A stretch of 64,000 nt of DNA from Microbacterium sp. Gd 4-13 (GCF_003095395.1 NZ_QEIJ01000001.1:124001-188000); one strand, 5' to 3'; positions 8,911-18,386 are shown, numbered from the stretch's first letter. Numbers and translations are program-made. Notes: a model not told the origin generated them from the letters alone.

Positions 8911-10001
8911 CGGTCGCGCTGCGCGTCGTCCTCGACCAGCTCGTCGCCCCGACGGCCCCCGCGCTCGCCGAGGCGTCGGGCGAGCTCGTCCGTGCCCTGG
9001 CCGAGACCGCGCCGTCGGGCTGCGTCGTCGAGGGGATCGTGCCCTCTCCCGGACTCGACGACGCGGATGCCGCGGGTCTGGCCGACGTGCACCGGCTCGC
9101 CCTCGCGCGCCGCGAGCTCGCCGCATCATGGCAGCTCGGAATCGCCCCCGGGGTCGGGAAGGGCATGATCCACGCACCGACGCTGCTCGCGCCGCTCGTG
9201 CGGCACGACCGGGTCAACGACACGCACCAGCTTGTCGCCACCGTGTGGGACCTCCGCGCCTGGGAGGCACCCGACACCCTCTCGCGCACCGAGGTCGTCT
9301 GGTACAAGGCGATGCTCAAGCGCGCCGAGAAGCACGCCGATGCGATCGTCGTTCCCACTCATGCGCTCGCCGCCAGGCTCGGCGACCTGGGCCGGTTCGG
9401 CCGACGTGTGCGCGTCATCTCCGGCGCCGCGCCCGCGGGGTTCCGGGTGCCGAACGACCACGTCGGGCGCCTCCGCGCCCTGGATCTGCCCTCGTTCTTC
9501 CTCGCCACGGCGGGCGGCGCCACGGAGTCGGACGCACTCGCGCACGCGTTCCGCGCCGTCGTCGAGTCGGGCGAGACGGCCGACATCGTGGTGCTGGACT
9601 GCCCCGAGGGCGAGGAGCCGGCAGTCGTCGAGATCGCCTCGCGCGCGGGGCTGTCCGCCTCGCGCGTGCACGTCCGCGGCGCACTCGACACGTGGGATCG
9701 CGCTGCCGTCCTGGGAGGCGCGAGCGTGTTCCTCGCGCCGTCGACGCGGTCGGACTGGCCCTGGCGCGTCGTCGAGGCGCTGGTCCTGGGCGTGCCGATT
9801 GTCGCGGCGGACGCGCCCGTGCATCGCGAGGTGCTCGTCGACGCGGGAATCGTCGTGGGGCAGGAAGTGCTGGGTGCGGCGTTGATGCGGGCCACCGGCG
9901 GCGCGGCCGACCGGCTCCGGGTGCTGTCGCGCGATCGGGCGCAGGCCTTCTCGTGGCGCGAATCGGCCGAGCGCATCTGGGCGCTCCACGCCGACCTCTG
10001 A
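8907..10001 (+). CDS. glycosyltransferase, GT4-like (GT-B fold)
   Basis: A 364-residue protein whose C-terminal half (LYS: AAVLGGASVFLAPSTRSDWPWRVVEALVLGVPIVAADAPVHREVLVDAGI) has the EALVLGVPIVA glycogen-phosphorylase-like GT-B donor-binding pattern. Donor and acceptor are unknown. The start GTG overlaps the LCP stop (GTGA), so it is the third gene of a purE-LCP-GT operon, consistent with envelope glycan synthesis. A weak hairpin begins inside its stop codon. Confidence 0.82.
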   Translation: MTVALRVVLDQLVAPTAPALAEASGELVRALAETAPSGCVVEGIVPSPGLDDADAAGLADVHRLALARRELAASWQLGIAPGVGKGMIHAPTLLAPLVRHDRVNDTHQLVATVWDLRAWEAPDTLSRTEVVWYKAMLKRAEKHADAIVVPTHALAARLGDLGRFGRRVRVISGAAPAGFRVPNDHVGRLRALDLPSFFLATAGGATESDALAHAFRAVVESGETADIVVLDCPEGEEPAVVEIASRAGLSASRVHVRGALDTWDRAAVLGGASVFLAPSTRSDWPWRVVEALVLGVPIVAADAPVHREVLVDAGIVVGQEVLGAALMRATGGAADRLRVLSRDRAQAFSWRESAERIWALHADL

Positions 10002-10019
10002 TCTGCCTCCGCGGATCAG
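9998..10019 (+). terminator. short inverted repeat, possible weak terminator
   Basis: CTGATC (9998-10003) and GATCAG (10014-10019) flank a ten-base loop. The stem starts within the stop codon of the glycosyltransferase gene. There is no T-tract, so termination is uncertain. Confidence 0.35.
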
Positions 10020-10155
10020 TTGCGCATCTTCGTCTTCGCGAAGGTGAGGTAGCCGCCGTGAGCCCGCGCCCGTCTTTGGAGCTCGGGCACGCGCACACAC
10101 CGATGGCGCCGAGGAAATGTTGGTACTCATACGTAACATCCGCCACACTGGCACC

Positions 10156-12228
10156 ATGTCGGGAAGTCGCACGTCGGTGGGCGCAGGTGCGCGCCTCATC
10201 GTGTCCATCGTCGTGGTGGGTCTCATGGCGATCGGTTCGCTAGGCGCAAGTCCCGCCGCCTCAGCGTCAGGTGGCGCCGTGCCGTCGCCAGCCGTTGCGG
10301 CGGTGACACCGGTGCTCGCGGCGAATCTCGCGAACTTCAACCCGGGTCGTATCGTGAGCGACGCGGTCTTTTTCGACAGCTCGACCATGGGTGAGCAAGA
10401 GATCCAAGATTTCCTCGACAGCAAGGTGCGTACGTGCAGATCGGGCTACACGTGTCTTAAGGACACGTATGACACGACTCGGGTGACTTCCGCTGATGCA
10501 ATGTGCGGCGCTTACGCAGGGGGTGGCCGTGAACGAGCATCCCGCATCATCTACAACGTCGCTCGCGCATGCGGCATCAATCCGCAAGTGATCCTCGTCA
10601 TGCTGGAGAAGGAGCAAGGGCTTGTCACTCACACATGGCCGAGCGACTTCCGCTACCGAGCGGCAATGGGGCAGGGGTGCCCCGACACGGCCGCATGCGA
10701 CGCGCGATACTACGGCTTCTTCAATCAGGTGTATGGAGCGGCATGGCAACTGAAGCGTTATGCCAATCCGTCCGGTACAAGCCAGTTCTTCACGTGGTAC
10801 GCGCCAGGGAGGACGTGGAATGTTCTCTACCACCCGAACCGGGACTGCGGCTCGTCCCCGGTGCGCATCGATAATCAGGCGACCGCCGACCTGTACTACT
10901 ACACCCCTTATCAGCCCAATGCCGCAGCTCTTCGCGCTGGGTACGGTGAGGGCGACGGGTGCTCGAGCTACGGAAACCGCAACTTCTACAACTATTTCAC
11001 CGACTGGTTCGGGTCAACGGAGACCCCAGCCGCCGCGCTGATCAAGGCCACCGACGCAAACGAGATCTACCTCATCTCCGGCGGGGTGAGACATCACGTT
11101 GTGAACTCGGCCGACCTCGCCATTTTCGAAGCTCGTCTTGGTACCTTCCGCGTGGTCCCTTCCAACTATGTCTCGTCACTTCCCCTGGGCAATTCCGCGC
11201 TGCGGCTCGCCCGGGACGCTCGCGACGGTGCGATGTACCTGTTGCAACCCGGGGGCACGAAGCATCACCTCCGATCTGTCGAGCTCGTCGAACGTTACGG
11301 CTTCCGAATGGACGACTACCTCGCGTTGTCCCCTTCTCTCGTAGACAAGTTCCCCACCGGCGAGGCCGTCGGCGATTTCTTCCGTGCCGAGACCTCCCCG
11401 GACTACTACAAGTGGGAGGCGGGTAGCCGACGGCTCATCGTGAATGACCTGTCCTGGTTGTCCCAGCGGTCTGCCGCGAGAGATTTCGTTGCAGTCATGC
11501 CTGAAGGCAACGCATACAAGGCTCCCGTCGGTGTCCCGCTGCTCGCGCCGGGCTCACTCACGCGGGAGGCCAGTAGTGGAGATGTGTATCTCGTCGGCAC
11601 GGGTCTCGAGATCGCACGAATTCCTTCGTTCGGCACGGCGGCCGATGCGGGCGTGCAGGCCTATCGCGTTGTGTCAGACGGTGTTCTTGCCGGCTATCGT
11701 CCCAGCGGGGAGCTCGCCCCGATCATGCAGTGCGGCTCCCAGACGGTCGTTGTCGACGGCGGCGCGCTCACCCCCATCGCAGGTGCAGAGACGCTCCAAC
11801 CTCGTCCGGCCGCTCTTCCGAGCGCGTTGTGCGCTGTCATGAACATCCGAGGCGCCTCGATCACGGCGCCGATATTGACGAAGGGCATCGGGGCTGACGC
11901 GGTGTACGTCTTGGATGCTGGCAAACTCCGCCACATCCGGAGTGCTGAGCGCCTCTACTCGATCAACGGAAACCGCCCTGTCAAACAGCTCACCTGGTCG
12001 CCGGATACCGTGAAGTCGTTCCCCCTGGGGGCTCCGCACTTCGCCGACAATTCGTTCGTGTCGTTCGGCACCGCCGACATCTATGTCGCTCAGAGCGGAA
12101 CCCTTCGTCACGTGTTGACGACTGCTGCTCTGCTGCGGCTCGCCGGGCCTCGCTGGCCGGTGCCGGTGGAGAAGCGACCCGCCGACGAACTTGCACAGTA
12201 CGTGCTCGGTGAGCCGGTCGCTCAGTAG
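10156..12228 (+). CDS. secreted protein: lysozyme-like N-terminal domain plus C-terminal ~60-residue repeats
   Basis: A 690-residue exported protein. A signal peptide covers residues ~15-40 (LIVSIVVVGLMAIGSL, cleavage near AASA). Residues ~75-290 hold a domain rich in Trp, Tyr and Cys with VILVMLEKEQGLVT (Glu151/Glu153), reminiscent of a transglycosylase/glucosaminidase active-site helix. From about residue 295 to the end come five or six degenerate repeats of ~60 residues whose core reads like EIYLISGGVRHHV, MYLLQPGGTKHHL, VYVLDAGKLRHIR and IYVAQSGTLRHVL, each followed by a Pro-x-Gly turn. This suggests a beta-propeller-like surface module. ATG at 10156 is chosen because the signal peptide follows it. 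I do not know a characterised relative. It opens the polysaccharide locus. Confidence 0.75.
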   Translation: MSGSRTSVGAGARLIVSIVVVGLMAIGSLGASPAASASGGAVPSPAVAAVTPVLAANLANFNPGRIVSDAVFFDSSTMGEQEIQDFLDSKVRTCRSGYTCLKDTYDTTRVTSADAMCGAYAGGGRERASRIIYNVARACGINPQVILVMLEKEQGLVTHTWPSDFRYRAAMGQGCPDTAACDARYYGFFNQVYGAAWQLKRYANPSGTSQFFTWYAPGRTWNVLYHPNRDCGSSPVRIDNQATADLYYYTPYQPNAAALRAGYGEGDGCSSYGNRNFYNYFTDWFGSTETPAAALIKATDANEIYLISGGVRHHVVNSADLAIFEARLGTFRVVPSNYVSSLPLGNSALRLARDARDGAMYLLQPGGTKHHLRSVELVERYGFRMDDYLALSPSLVDKFPTGEAVGDFFRAETSPDYYKWEAGSRRLIVNDLSWLSQRSAARDFVAVMPEGNAYKAPVGVPLLAPGSLTREASSGDVYLVGTGLEIARIPSFGTAADAGVQAYRVVSDGVLAGYRPSGELAPIMQCGSQTVVVDGGALTPIAGAETLQPRPAALPSALCAVMNIRGASITAPILTKGIGADAVYVLDAGKLRHIRSAERLYSINGNRPVKQLTWSPDTVKSFPLGAPHFADNSFVSFGTADIYVAQSGTLRHVLTTAALLRLAGPRWPVPVEKRPADELAQYVLGEPVAQ

Positions 12229-12240
12229 CGGGGGATGGTC

Positions 12241-13272
12241 TCAGGCGCGCTCGCGCGGCCGTTGGCGGGAGACTGATGACCTACCGGCGATGAGGATGCC
12301 TGCGACCCAGCTGACCACGTATTCAAGGGCGAACTGAGTCCCGACCACCCCTGTCTGGCGTGCGCGGCGGATAAGGTGAGCGATCTCCGTGAATTTCCGA
12401 TCACGCCCGAACGCACCTTTGATTCTCGGATCCACTCGGTCGGAACCGACTCTCGCGGTCAGGGTTTCTGTCAGCAGTTGGCGCCACCCGACGTTGAGCC
12501 AGAACATCATTCGCAACATTGCTAGGGGACCGCTCGTCCCTTCGTAACGGGCTGTCATCTCACGAACGTTGCGGACGGCTCGCGGAAGCGACCACGGAGC
12601 TGCCGACTGGCGGGGATCACCGAACACGTTTCCGGTGTGCTGTACGTAGTCCTGGACGGAATCAGAAACAAGCGCCGTTCCTCCGACCGCGCCCGACACT
12701 ACGGCGAGCCAGTGATCGTGCGCCGCAGTGCGTGTACTGGCGCGTGGAAATGGGAGCGCGACCTGCAAGATAGATGAGCGGAAAACGGTCGCAGAGCCCG
12801 TGTACTCATTGTTCAACATAGTGAACAACGGATCGCTTGCCCGACGTTCCGCTTCCCCAAGGATGGCGCCAGAGGGGTACTCCACAAGCCGTACCCCGCC
12901 CGTGGCGAGCGCGACGGTGTCGAGGCTCGGAACGAGGGTCTGCAATTTCGTCGGGTACCAAAAGTCGTCTTGATCACTGAGGGCGACCCACGCGGCCTCC
13001 ACCGGCACCTCGTACAGTCCTCGCTCGAAGTTCAAGTAAAAACCGAGCCGCGATCCGTCGCCGATGACAGTGAAGCGGTTGTCGTCGGCGACACTCTCGA
13101 CGACGAGGGCGCGTACCGGGGCGACATCTCCGTCTACCACGACGATGCAGGTCCAATCGACCAGCGTCTGCGCGGCGATGGACCGCAGCTGCCGGGCGAA
13201 CATCTCGGGTTCGGGAGAGTACGCGGCGAGCACGATCGCCCCGGGGAGATTCGCGTACGACTCAGCAGGCAC
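12241..13272 (-). CDS. family 2 glycosyltransferase
   Basis: A 343-residue cytoplasmic GT-A enzyme. It has the donor-site strand AIVLAAYSPEPEMFARQLRSIAAQT, a metal-binding SDQDDFWYP (DxD-like), and the C-terminal acceptor region AAHDHWLAVV. The family resembles rhamnosyl- and related transferases of polysaccharide loci; the substrate is undefined. GTG at 13272 lies six bases after TAGGTT (13284-13279), a leaderless arrangement. It is divergent from the next gene and convergent with the secreted repeat protein, with only 12 bases between the stops. Confidence 0.87.
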   Translation of the reverse strand: MPAESYANLPGAIVLAAYSPEPEMFARQLRSIAAQTLVDWTCIVVVDGDVAPVRALVVESVADDNRFTVIGDGSRLGFYLNFERGLYEVPVEAAWVALSDQDDFWYPTKLQTLVPSLDTVALATGGVRLVEYPSGAILGEAERRASDPLFTMLNNEYTGSATVFRSSILQVALPFPRASTRTAAHDHWLAVVSGAVGGTALVSDSVQDYVQHTGNVFGDPRQSAAPWSLPRAVRNVREMTARYEGTSGPLAMLRMMFWLNVGWRQLLTETLTARVGSDRVDPRIKGAFGRDRKFTEIAHLIRRARQTGVVGTQFALEYVVSWVAGILIAGRSSVSRQRPRERA

Positions 13273-13284
13273 CGGTCCAACCTA
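13273..13284 (-). promoter_or_regulatory. -10 box of the 12241-13272 glycosyltransferase, leaderless arrangement
   Basis: On the minus strand TAGGTT (13284-13279) is followed by six bases and the GTG at 13272. Confidence 0.55.
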
Positions 13285-13356
13285 TCCGACGAGTTGGCGC
13301 GTGACCGGAGACCGAGAGAGTCCGGATAGGGTGAAATCTCGGCCACGGAAAGGGAC

Positions 13357-14325
13357 GTGTTGTTGAGCACCGGTGCCTGGGCAGTCGTAACCGTGTTCCA
13401 CCCGGGGCCCGCCCTCCTCGAGGCGGTGGAGGGCTTGTTGCAAGTGATGGACGCGGTGATCGTCGTCGACGATGGGAGCGGAGCCTCAGCCGACGAGATT
13501 CTGGTCGCCGCAGAGGGCCTAGGGGCGGTCCTGGAGCGTCTTCCGGAAAACAGCGGGATCGCGGCCGCCTTGAACAAAGGGGTGGCCCGCGCTGTTGCGG
13601 ACGGCGCGCTCCTCATCTATACGTTCGATCAGGATTCGCGGCCGCAGGACGGGTTCCGCGAGGCGATGGAGACCGCGTGGAACCGCGCGGTCGGGCTCGG
13701 TCATCGAGTCGCTTTCGTCGTCCCCGAGTTCTTCTCCGACGTGCGTCAGGCGCACTCGGCGCTACCAGACGGCACACTTCTGGCCCGAAACGTCATCCAG
13801 TCGGGCATGCTCATTCCTGCGACGGTTCTCGACGAGATTGGTCCATTCCGCGCCGACTTCTTCATCGACCTCGTCGACACCGAGTTCGAACTCCGCGTGC
13901 GGCGGGCCGGACTTCTGACGGTTGCGGCCCCGTCCGCCCACCTGGACCACCAGCTCGGACAGCAGTACGAGAGGAGAATCCTCGGCCTGCGCCTTTCGCT
14001 GCCGGGAGTGCCTCCCGTCATCACGGTCAGCACACCGTTCCGTTATTTCTATCGGGTGCGTAATCGCGTGATCCTCAACAAGGAGTACTGGTCCTCGGCG
14101 ACCGCCCAGATTGCGCGCGACACGCTGCTCGACGTCGTCCATTTCGCGAACGCGCTGATGGTCGCTCGTCCTCGACGCACGCTCGCGCGAGTGATGAGAT
14201 CGGGGTGGTCAGCGGCTCGACAGAACCGCATGGGGCGCATGCCGCTTGTCCTTCTCGAGGCGTCGCGCACTGTGCGGTGGGCCGCACGGCCGGTGGATCG
14301 CGGCGTGAATGGCGCGGCGCGCTAA
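13357..14325 (+). CDS. family 2 glycosyltransferase, rhamnosyltransferase-like
   Basis: A 322-residue GT-A protein. The N-terminal AVVTVFHPGPALLEAVEGLLQ, VIVVDDGSG, a TFDQDSRPQDGF metal-site region and the FIDLVDTEFELRVRRAG catalytic-base segment match the RfbF/WbbL-type rhamnosyltransferases. dTDP-rhamnose genes lie at 21-25 kb in the same locus, which fits a rhamnosyl donor, but this is inferred. The start is uncertain: GTG 13357, or TTG 13360/13363, with AAGGGA just upstream fitting the TTGs better. Confidence 0.86.
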   Translation: MLLSTGAWAVVTVFHPGPALLEAVEGLLQVMDAVIVVDDGSGASADEILVAAEGLGAVLERLPENSGIAAALNKGVARAVADGALLIYTFDQDSRPQDGFREAMETAWNRAVGLGHRVAFVVPEFFSDVRQAHSALPDGTLLARNVIQSGMLIPATVLDEIGPFRADFFIDLVDTEFELRVRRAGLLTVAAPSAHLDHQLGQQYERRILGLRLSLPGVPPVITVSTPFRYFYRVRNRVILNKEYWSSATAQIARDTLLDVVHFANALMVARPRRTLARVMRSGWSAARQNRMGRMPLVLLEASRTVRWAARPVDRGVNGAAR

Positions 14326-14398
14326 GGGTAGGTAGAGACGCGGCGTCAGAGAAAGTGCTGCGCCGGCATCGATGTCCTGACGCGCGAAGGGCGTGAAC

Positions 14399-14410
14399 TA
14401 GCCTGGAGCG
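14399..14410 (+). promoter_or_regulatory. -10 box of the flippase gene, leaderless arrangement
   Basis: TAGCCT at 14399-14404 is followed by six bases (which include GGAG) and GTG at 14411, then ATG at 14414. Confidence 0.55.
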
Positions 14411-15673
14411 GTGATGGACCTCGTGCGGCGACTTCTCGGGTTCTCGACACTTCCGTTCCTGTCCGCCGTGCTTCCCCTCCTGGCGTTGCCAATCGTCGCG
14501 CGCGCGGGCGGTGTCGACGGGTGGAGCGCATTCAACGTCGGCCAGGCGATCGGCACCTACGCGGCCGCGGTCGGTTACGTGGGCTGGAACGTCCTGGGTA
14601 CGCCGCTCGTGGCGGCGGCGAAGACGAAGGACGAACGCATTCGTGTCTACGCACGGTCTTTCTACGTGCGTGCAGTGTCAGCACTCTTCATCGCCGCGGC
14701 TGCTTCATCGCTCGCCTACGCGGTCGCGCCGGCACCATCTCGAGCAGTCGCGGTCTCTTTCGCGCTCGCCGGGGCGGTGTCCGCGTTGGGGCTGAGCTGG
14801 TTCGCCATCGGAATCTCGTCCATCTGGGTCATCATCTGGTACGAGATCGTGCCGCGAGCCATCGCCACGGCTCTCGCCATCGCGCTCATCCTTCTGACCG
14901 GCGATGTCCTTTGGTACGGCATCCTCTTGATCGTCGCGCCTCTCGCAGGCCTGGCCGCCTTCCATCTCGTGTATTGCGGGCGCCTCATTCCGCCGTGGTT
15001 GGGTTGGCGACAAGTGAGCCGCGATCTATTCGATCTGAGGAGTGCCTGGGGCGTGGAGGTCGTCGGCAATCTGTACGCCAATGCCCCTGTTCCTTTGGTC
15101 AGTGTGGTGTCGCCCGTTCCGGCGGCGGCCGCATACGGATCCTCCGATCGGCTGTACCGGTATTCACTTCTGGCGGTCGCCGCCGCCGGCAATGCGCTCC
15201 AGGGGTGGGTATTGGAGGTCGATGACGACCGACGTGCCCGACGGAATACCGTGGGGATCATCCTTATGACCGGACTAGGTATCGCAGGACTCGCTGGGCT
15301 GATCGTTCTCGGTATTCCACTCTCACGCTTGCTCTTCGGCGCCGAGTTGGAAGCGCAGCTGCCGAGTCTTGTCTGGTTGGGGATCTCTTTCTTCGCTGTG
15401 GCTGCGTCCACTCCGCTCATCCGTAACGTCCTGATGCCCGCGCGAAGAGAGAAGGCAGTTCTCGCCATTACGCTTGCCAGCGCTGTCCTCGGACTGGCAG
15501 CCATGGTGCTCGCGAGTGTTGTCTGGGGGCCACCGGGCGTTGCCGCCGGTCTAGCCGTCAGCGAGCTGTTCACGTTGATCGCATGTGGGATCGCCGCGAG
15601 GAAGTGTGGTCTCGCGGTGGTGGACGCGCGTCTGAGCAGCCGGAATCGATCGAGGGGAGACGGTGCGTCATGA
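14411..15673 (+). CDS. oligosaccharide flippase (Wzx-like, MATE/MOP superfamily) membrane protein
   Basis: A 420-residue, strongly hydrophobic protein with about 12 predicted membrane helices. It starts with LLGFSTLPFLSAVLPLLALPIVARAGG, followed by the WSAFNVGQAIGTYAAAVGYVGWNVLG pattern typical of polysaccharide transporters that flip undecaprenyl-linked repeat units. The cluster also has an ABC exporter, so two transport routes coexist. GTG at 14411 lies six bases after TAGCCT; ATG 14414 is the alternative. The stop overlaps the ATG of the following glycosyltransferase (ATGA). Confidence 0.85.
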   Translation: MMDLVRRLLGFSTLPFLSAVLPLLALPIVARAGGVDGWSAFNVGQAIGTYAAAVGYVGWNVLGTPLVAAAKTKDERIRVYARSFYVRAVSALFIAAAASSLAYAVAPAPSRAVAVSFALAGAVSALGLSWFAIGISSIWVIIWYEIVPRAIATALAIALILLTGDVLWYGILLIVAPLAGLAAFHLVYCGRLIPPWLGWRQVSRDLFDLRSAWGVEVVGNLYANAPVPLVSVVSPVPAAAAYGSSDRLYRYSLLAVAAAGNALQGWVLEVDDDRRARRNTVGIILMTGLGIAGLAGLIVLGIPLSRLLFGAELEAQLPSLVWLGISFFAVAASTPLIRNVLMPARREKAVLAITLASAVLGLAAMVLASVVWGPPGVAAGLAVSELFTLIACGIAARKCGLAVVDARLSSRNRSRGDGAS

Positions 15674-16806
15674 CGAGACCGGGAACCACGCGGCGCGTTC
15701 ATTTTCTGCTTCCAGGAGCGACGACCCGGCCGGTCGGCGGCTACAAGGTGGTCTACGAATACGCCAACGCACTCGCCGAGCAGGGCGTCGACGTGACGAT
15801 ATGGCACTCGCAGATCTTCAATGCCCCAGGCGTTGGTCTGAGGAGGGCGTTACGTCGTCTGCGGCTCGCAGCAGGGTGGGCCGTGCGCGTCCGGTCGACG
15901 TCAGGTCAATACGCCGGTCCAACGTGGTTCACACTCGACTCGCGGATCCGTGTGCGGTCGGGTGCTCTGATGCCGCGCATGCCTCTCGGTCGTGGAGATC
16001 TCGTCATCGCGACGGCAGTTCAGACTTTTCGTTCTGCTGCGCAGCAGGCGCGCAGGGCGGGAGCGATCTCGTTGGGACTCATACAGCATTTCGAGACGTG
16101 GGCGTCACCTGCGCAGGCGATCCGATCGGACTGGGCGCGGGTGGATGAACGCATCGTGATCGCTCCGTGGCTTGCCGATGAGTGCGCCGCCGCCGGCCTG
16201 TCGAGTGTTCTGTTGCCGAACGCTCTGGATGCTTCTTCGTTCCCGCCTGGATCGCCGCTTCCTGATCGGAGGAAGGAAGTCCTCTCGCTCTTGTCGCCGC
16301 ACGAATACAAGCGCCCTGACGTGGTGACGGAAGCCTTGGAGGAGATCGTCCGGAGGAGACCAGACATCACGGTCCGAGCCTTCGGTCAAGATCCTCAGAT
16401 GCCGATCGCGTCCGACTCGATTTCATACAGTCCCAACCCGAGCCCGGATCAATTACGTGGTCTGTACGCGGCGACCCGGGTGTACCTCTGCGGCAGCGAC
16501 GCCGAGGGGTGGCACCTGCCGCCCGCCGAGGCGACCCTGTGCGGTGCGGCCGTCGTGTCCACGGACATCGGCGGTGTTCGCGCATCTATGGCGGATGACG
16601 CTCTCTACGTGCCCGCAGGCGACGCGGTCGGACTCGCAGAGCTCGCCATCCGCGTTGTAGATGCGCCCGAAGAGGCTCAGCTTCGCGTGGAACGTGCAAG
16701 GAGACGATTGCTCGAAACGACATACGAAGGCAACGCGAGTCGTCTTCTACAGATCGCGTCGGATGTGAAGGCGCGAAAGTTCTCCGTGATCGGTGACCCC
16801 TCATGA
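15670..16806 (+). CDS. glycosyltransferase, GT4-like
   Basis: A 378-residue GT-B enzyme. The N-terminal VHFLLPGATTRPVGGYKVVYEYANALAEQG resembles acceptor domains of polysaccharide GT4 enzymes. The C-terminal domain has LSLLSPHEYKRPDVVTEA and SDAEGWHLPPAEATLCGAAVVSTDIGG, the E-x7-E-like donor-binding motif. It overlaps both neighbours by four bases (ATGA). Donor and linkage are unknown. Confidence 0.86.
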   Translation: MTRPGTTRRVHFLLPGATTRPVGGYKVVYEYANALAEQGVDVTIWHSQIFNAPGVGLRRALRRLRLAAGWAVRVRSTSGQYAGPTWFTLDSRIRVRSGALMPRMPLGRGDLVIATAVQTFRSAAQQARRAGAISLGLIQHFETWASPAQAIRSDWARVDERIVIAPWLADECAAAGLSSVLLPNALDASSFPPGSPLPDRRKEVLSLLSPHEYKRPDVVTEALEEIVRRRPDITVRAFGQDPQMPIASDSISYSPNPSPDQLRGLYAATRVYLCGSDAEGWHLPPAEATLCGAAVVSTDIGGVRASMADDALYVPAGDAVGLAELAIRVVDAPEEAQLRVERARRRLLETTYEGNASRLLQIASDVKARKFSVIGDPS

Positions 16807-17576
16807 CGATGGATGACAAAGCAGTATCGGTGTGCATGGCCGCGTACAACGGGTCGCTCTATATCCGTGACCAGATTCGGTCGATTCTGACGGAATTGCA
16901 CCCTCAGGACGAGATCGTGATCGTGGACGATGCGAGCGTAGATGGCACCGCGGAGATCGTGGCCGGAATCGAAGATTCTCGAGTACGGTTGGTGCGCCAG
17001 GAGCGCAATCTGGGGTACGTGCGCACCTTCGAGCACGCACTCCGTCTCGCACGTGGCGACGTGATCTTTCTTGCCGACCAAGACGACCTCTGGGTTCCCG
17101 GTCGAAGAGCAGCCCTCTTGGGTGGCCTCAGAAGTGGCGGGGTTGCTGCATCCAACCTCAGCCTCCTCCCTGATGACGCCCCGCTGCGAAGCCCTGTCAC
17201 GGGAAGGCCGTGGATGCTGCGCAGCTCATCATCATCCGCACAAAAACTGGGAAACGAGTTGCGGATTCTTTCCGGTGTCGCGCCTTATTTCGGATGCGCG
17301 ATGGCGATCGACCGAGAGAGCTTGGGTAGAGTTCTTCCCTTCCCCGCCTATCTCACGGAATCGCACGACTTGTGGATAGCGACCGTCGCCAACGAGGCGG
17401 GTATCCTCCACCATGTTGAAGATGTGACCGTCCGACGCCGGATCCACGCCGACAACGCATCGACATCCAGGCCCCGCGGAATTGGTGCCGCTCTACGTTC
17501 ACGATGGCTCCTCGTACGACTCTTCTTCGAGGCACGACGTCGCCGCTTGGCGGCTGCGGCTCTGTCGTCGCGGTGA
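16803..17576 (+). CDS. family 2 glycosyltransferase
   Basis: A 257-residue GT-A protein with VSVCMAAYNGSLYIRDQIRSIL, IVDDASVDGT, and a LADQDDLWVPGR metal site. The C-terminal part has TESHDLWIATVANEAG, where the acceptor base would be expected. It is similar in type to the 12241-13272 enzyme. It is the last gene of the flippase-GT-GT operon and converges on the ABC ATPase gene with a 30-base gap. Confidence 0.87.
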   Translation: MTMDDKAVSVCMAAYNGSLYIRDQIRSILTELHPQDEIVIVDDASVDGTAEIVAGIEDSRVRLVRQERNLGYVRTFEHALRLARGDVIFLADQDDLWVPGRRAALLGGLRSGGVAASNLSLLPDDAPLRSPVTGRPWMLRSSSSSAQKLGNELRILSGVAPYFGCAMAIDRESLGRVLPFPAYLTESHDLWIATVANEAGILHHVEDVTVRRRIHADNASTSRPRGIGAALRSRWLLVRLFFEARRRRLAAAALSSR

Positions 17577-17606
17577 GATCGGCGCCCGCGCTGCCCTGAG
17601 GGACTC

Positions 17607-18386
17607 TCAGGAGCGCATGCGGGCCACGGCGTCCGCGCTCAGGCCGTCGAACTGCACCTTCCCGTCGCGCAAGAAGATGCCCCGATCGCACAGGTCGGAC
17701 ACCATGTCCAGGTCGTGGGAGACAACCACGAGAGTCTTTCCGGCCGCGTGGAGCTCGCGGATTCGCGCAAGGCACTTCTGCTGGAAGGGCTCGTCGCCGA
17801 CCGAAAGGATCTCGTCGATGAGCAGGATCTCAACCTCGGTGTGGATCGCCACGGAGAAGGCCAACCGAAGGAACATGCCCGACGAGTAGTGCTTCACCTC
17901 GGTGTCGATGAACTGTTCGATCTCGCTGAACGCGACGATCTCGTCGAAACGGTCTTCGGTCTCTTTCTTGCTCATCCCGAGGATTGCCGCGTTCAAGAAG
18001 ATGTTCTCGCGCCCGGATAGATCGGGGTGGAACCCCGCGCCGACCTCGATGAGTCCCGCGACGCGCCCTCGGGTCAGCACTTGGCCCGAATCTGGGCGGA
18101 GCACCCCGGAGATCATCTTCAAAGTGGTCGATTTGCCTGAGCCATTGAACCCGAGGAGAGCCACCGCCTCGCCCTCCGCGATCTCGAAGGACACCCCATC
18201 CAGGGCGTGGAACTCCGTCGTGAGGGGCTTCCTGCGCACGGCCGCCACGAACGTCTCTTTGATGGAGTGCGTGTGCCTGAGTCGGAAAGTCTTCCTGATG
18301 TCGTCCACGACGATGCGTGGAACGGGTCGGATCTCAGAGGTCCTGGGCAAATCGTCCCTCCAGACGCCGGAACACGGCTTGACCAA
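17607..18386 (-). CDS. polysaccharide ABC exporter ATP-binding protein (Wzt/TagH-like)
   Basis: A nucleotide-binding subunit of a glycan exporter. Walker A is GFNGSGKS (residues 79-86), the signature is HYSSGM (~166-171) and Walker B is ILLIDE (187-192), followed by ILSVGDEPFQQKC. At about 259 residues it lacks the C-terminal carbohydrate-binding domain of E. coli O9 Wzt and is closer to TagH or the mycobacterial galactan exporter ATPase in size. The frame overlaps the permease by 53 bases from ATG 18386; a TTG at 18350 would reduce the overlap and remove 12 residues. It forms a unit with the permease upstream. Confidence 0.92.
   Translation of the reverse strand: MVKPCSGVWRDDLPRTSEIRPVPRIVVDDIRKTFRLRHTHSIKETFVAAVRRKPLTTEFHALDGVSFEIAEGEAVALLGFNGSGKSTTLKMISGVLRPDSGQVLTRGRVAGLIEVGAGFHPDLSGRENIFLNAAILGMSKKETEDRFDEIVAFSEIEQFIDTEVKHYSSGMFLRLAFSVAIHTEVEILLIDEILSVGDEPFQQKCLARIRELHAAGKTLVVVSHDLDMVSDLCDRGIFLRDGKVQFDGLSADAVARMRS

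Noticed and set aside
6142..9177. 1011-codon open frame on the minus strand across purE, LCP and glycosyltransferase genes
   Set aside because: It is opposite to three well-supported genes. Its translation is low-complexity Arg/Gly/Ala/Asp without any recognisable domain, as expected for antisense frames in high-GC DNA.
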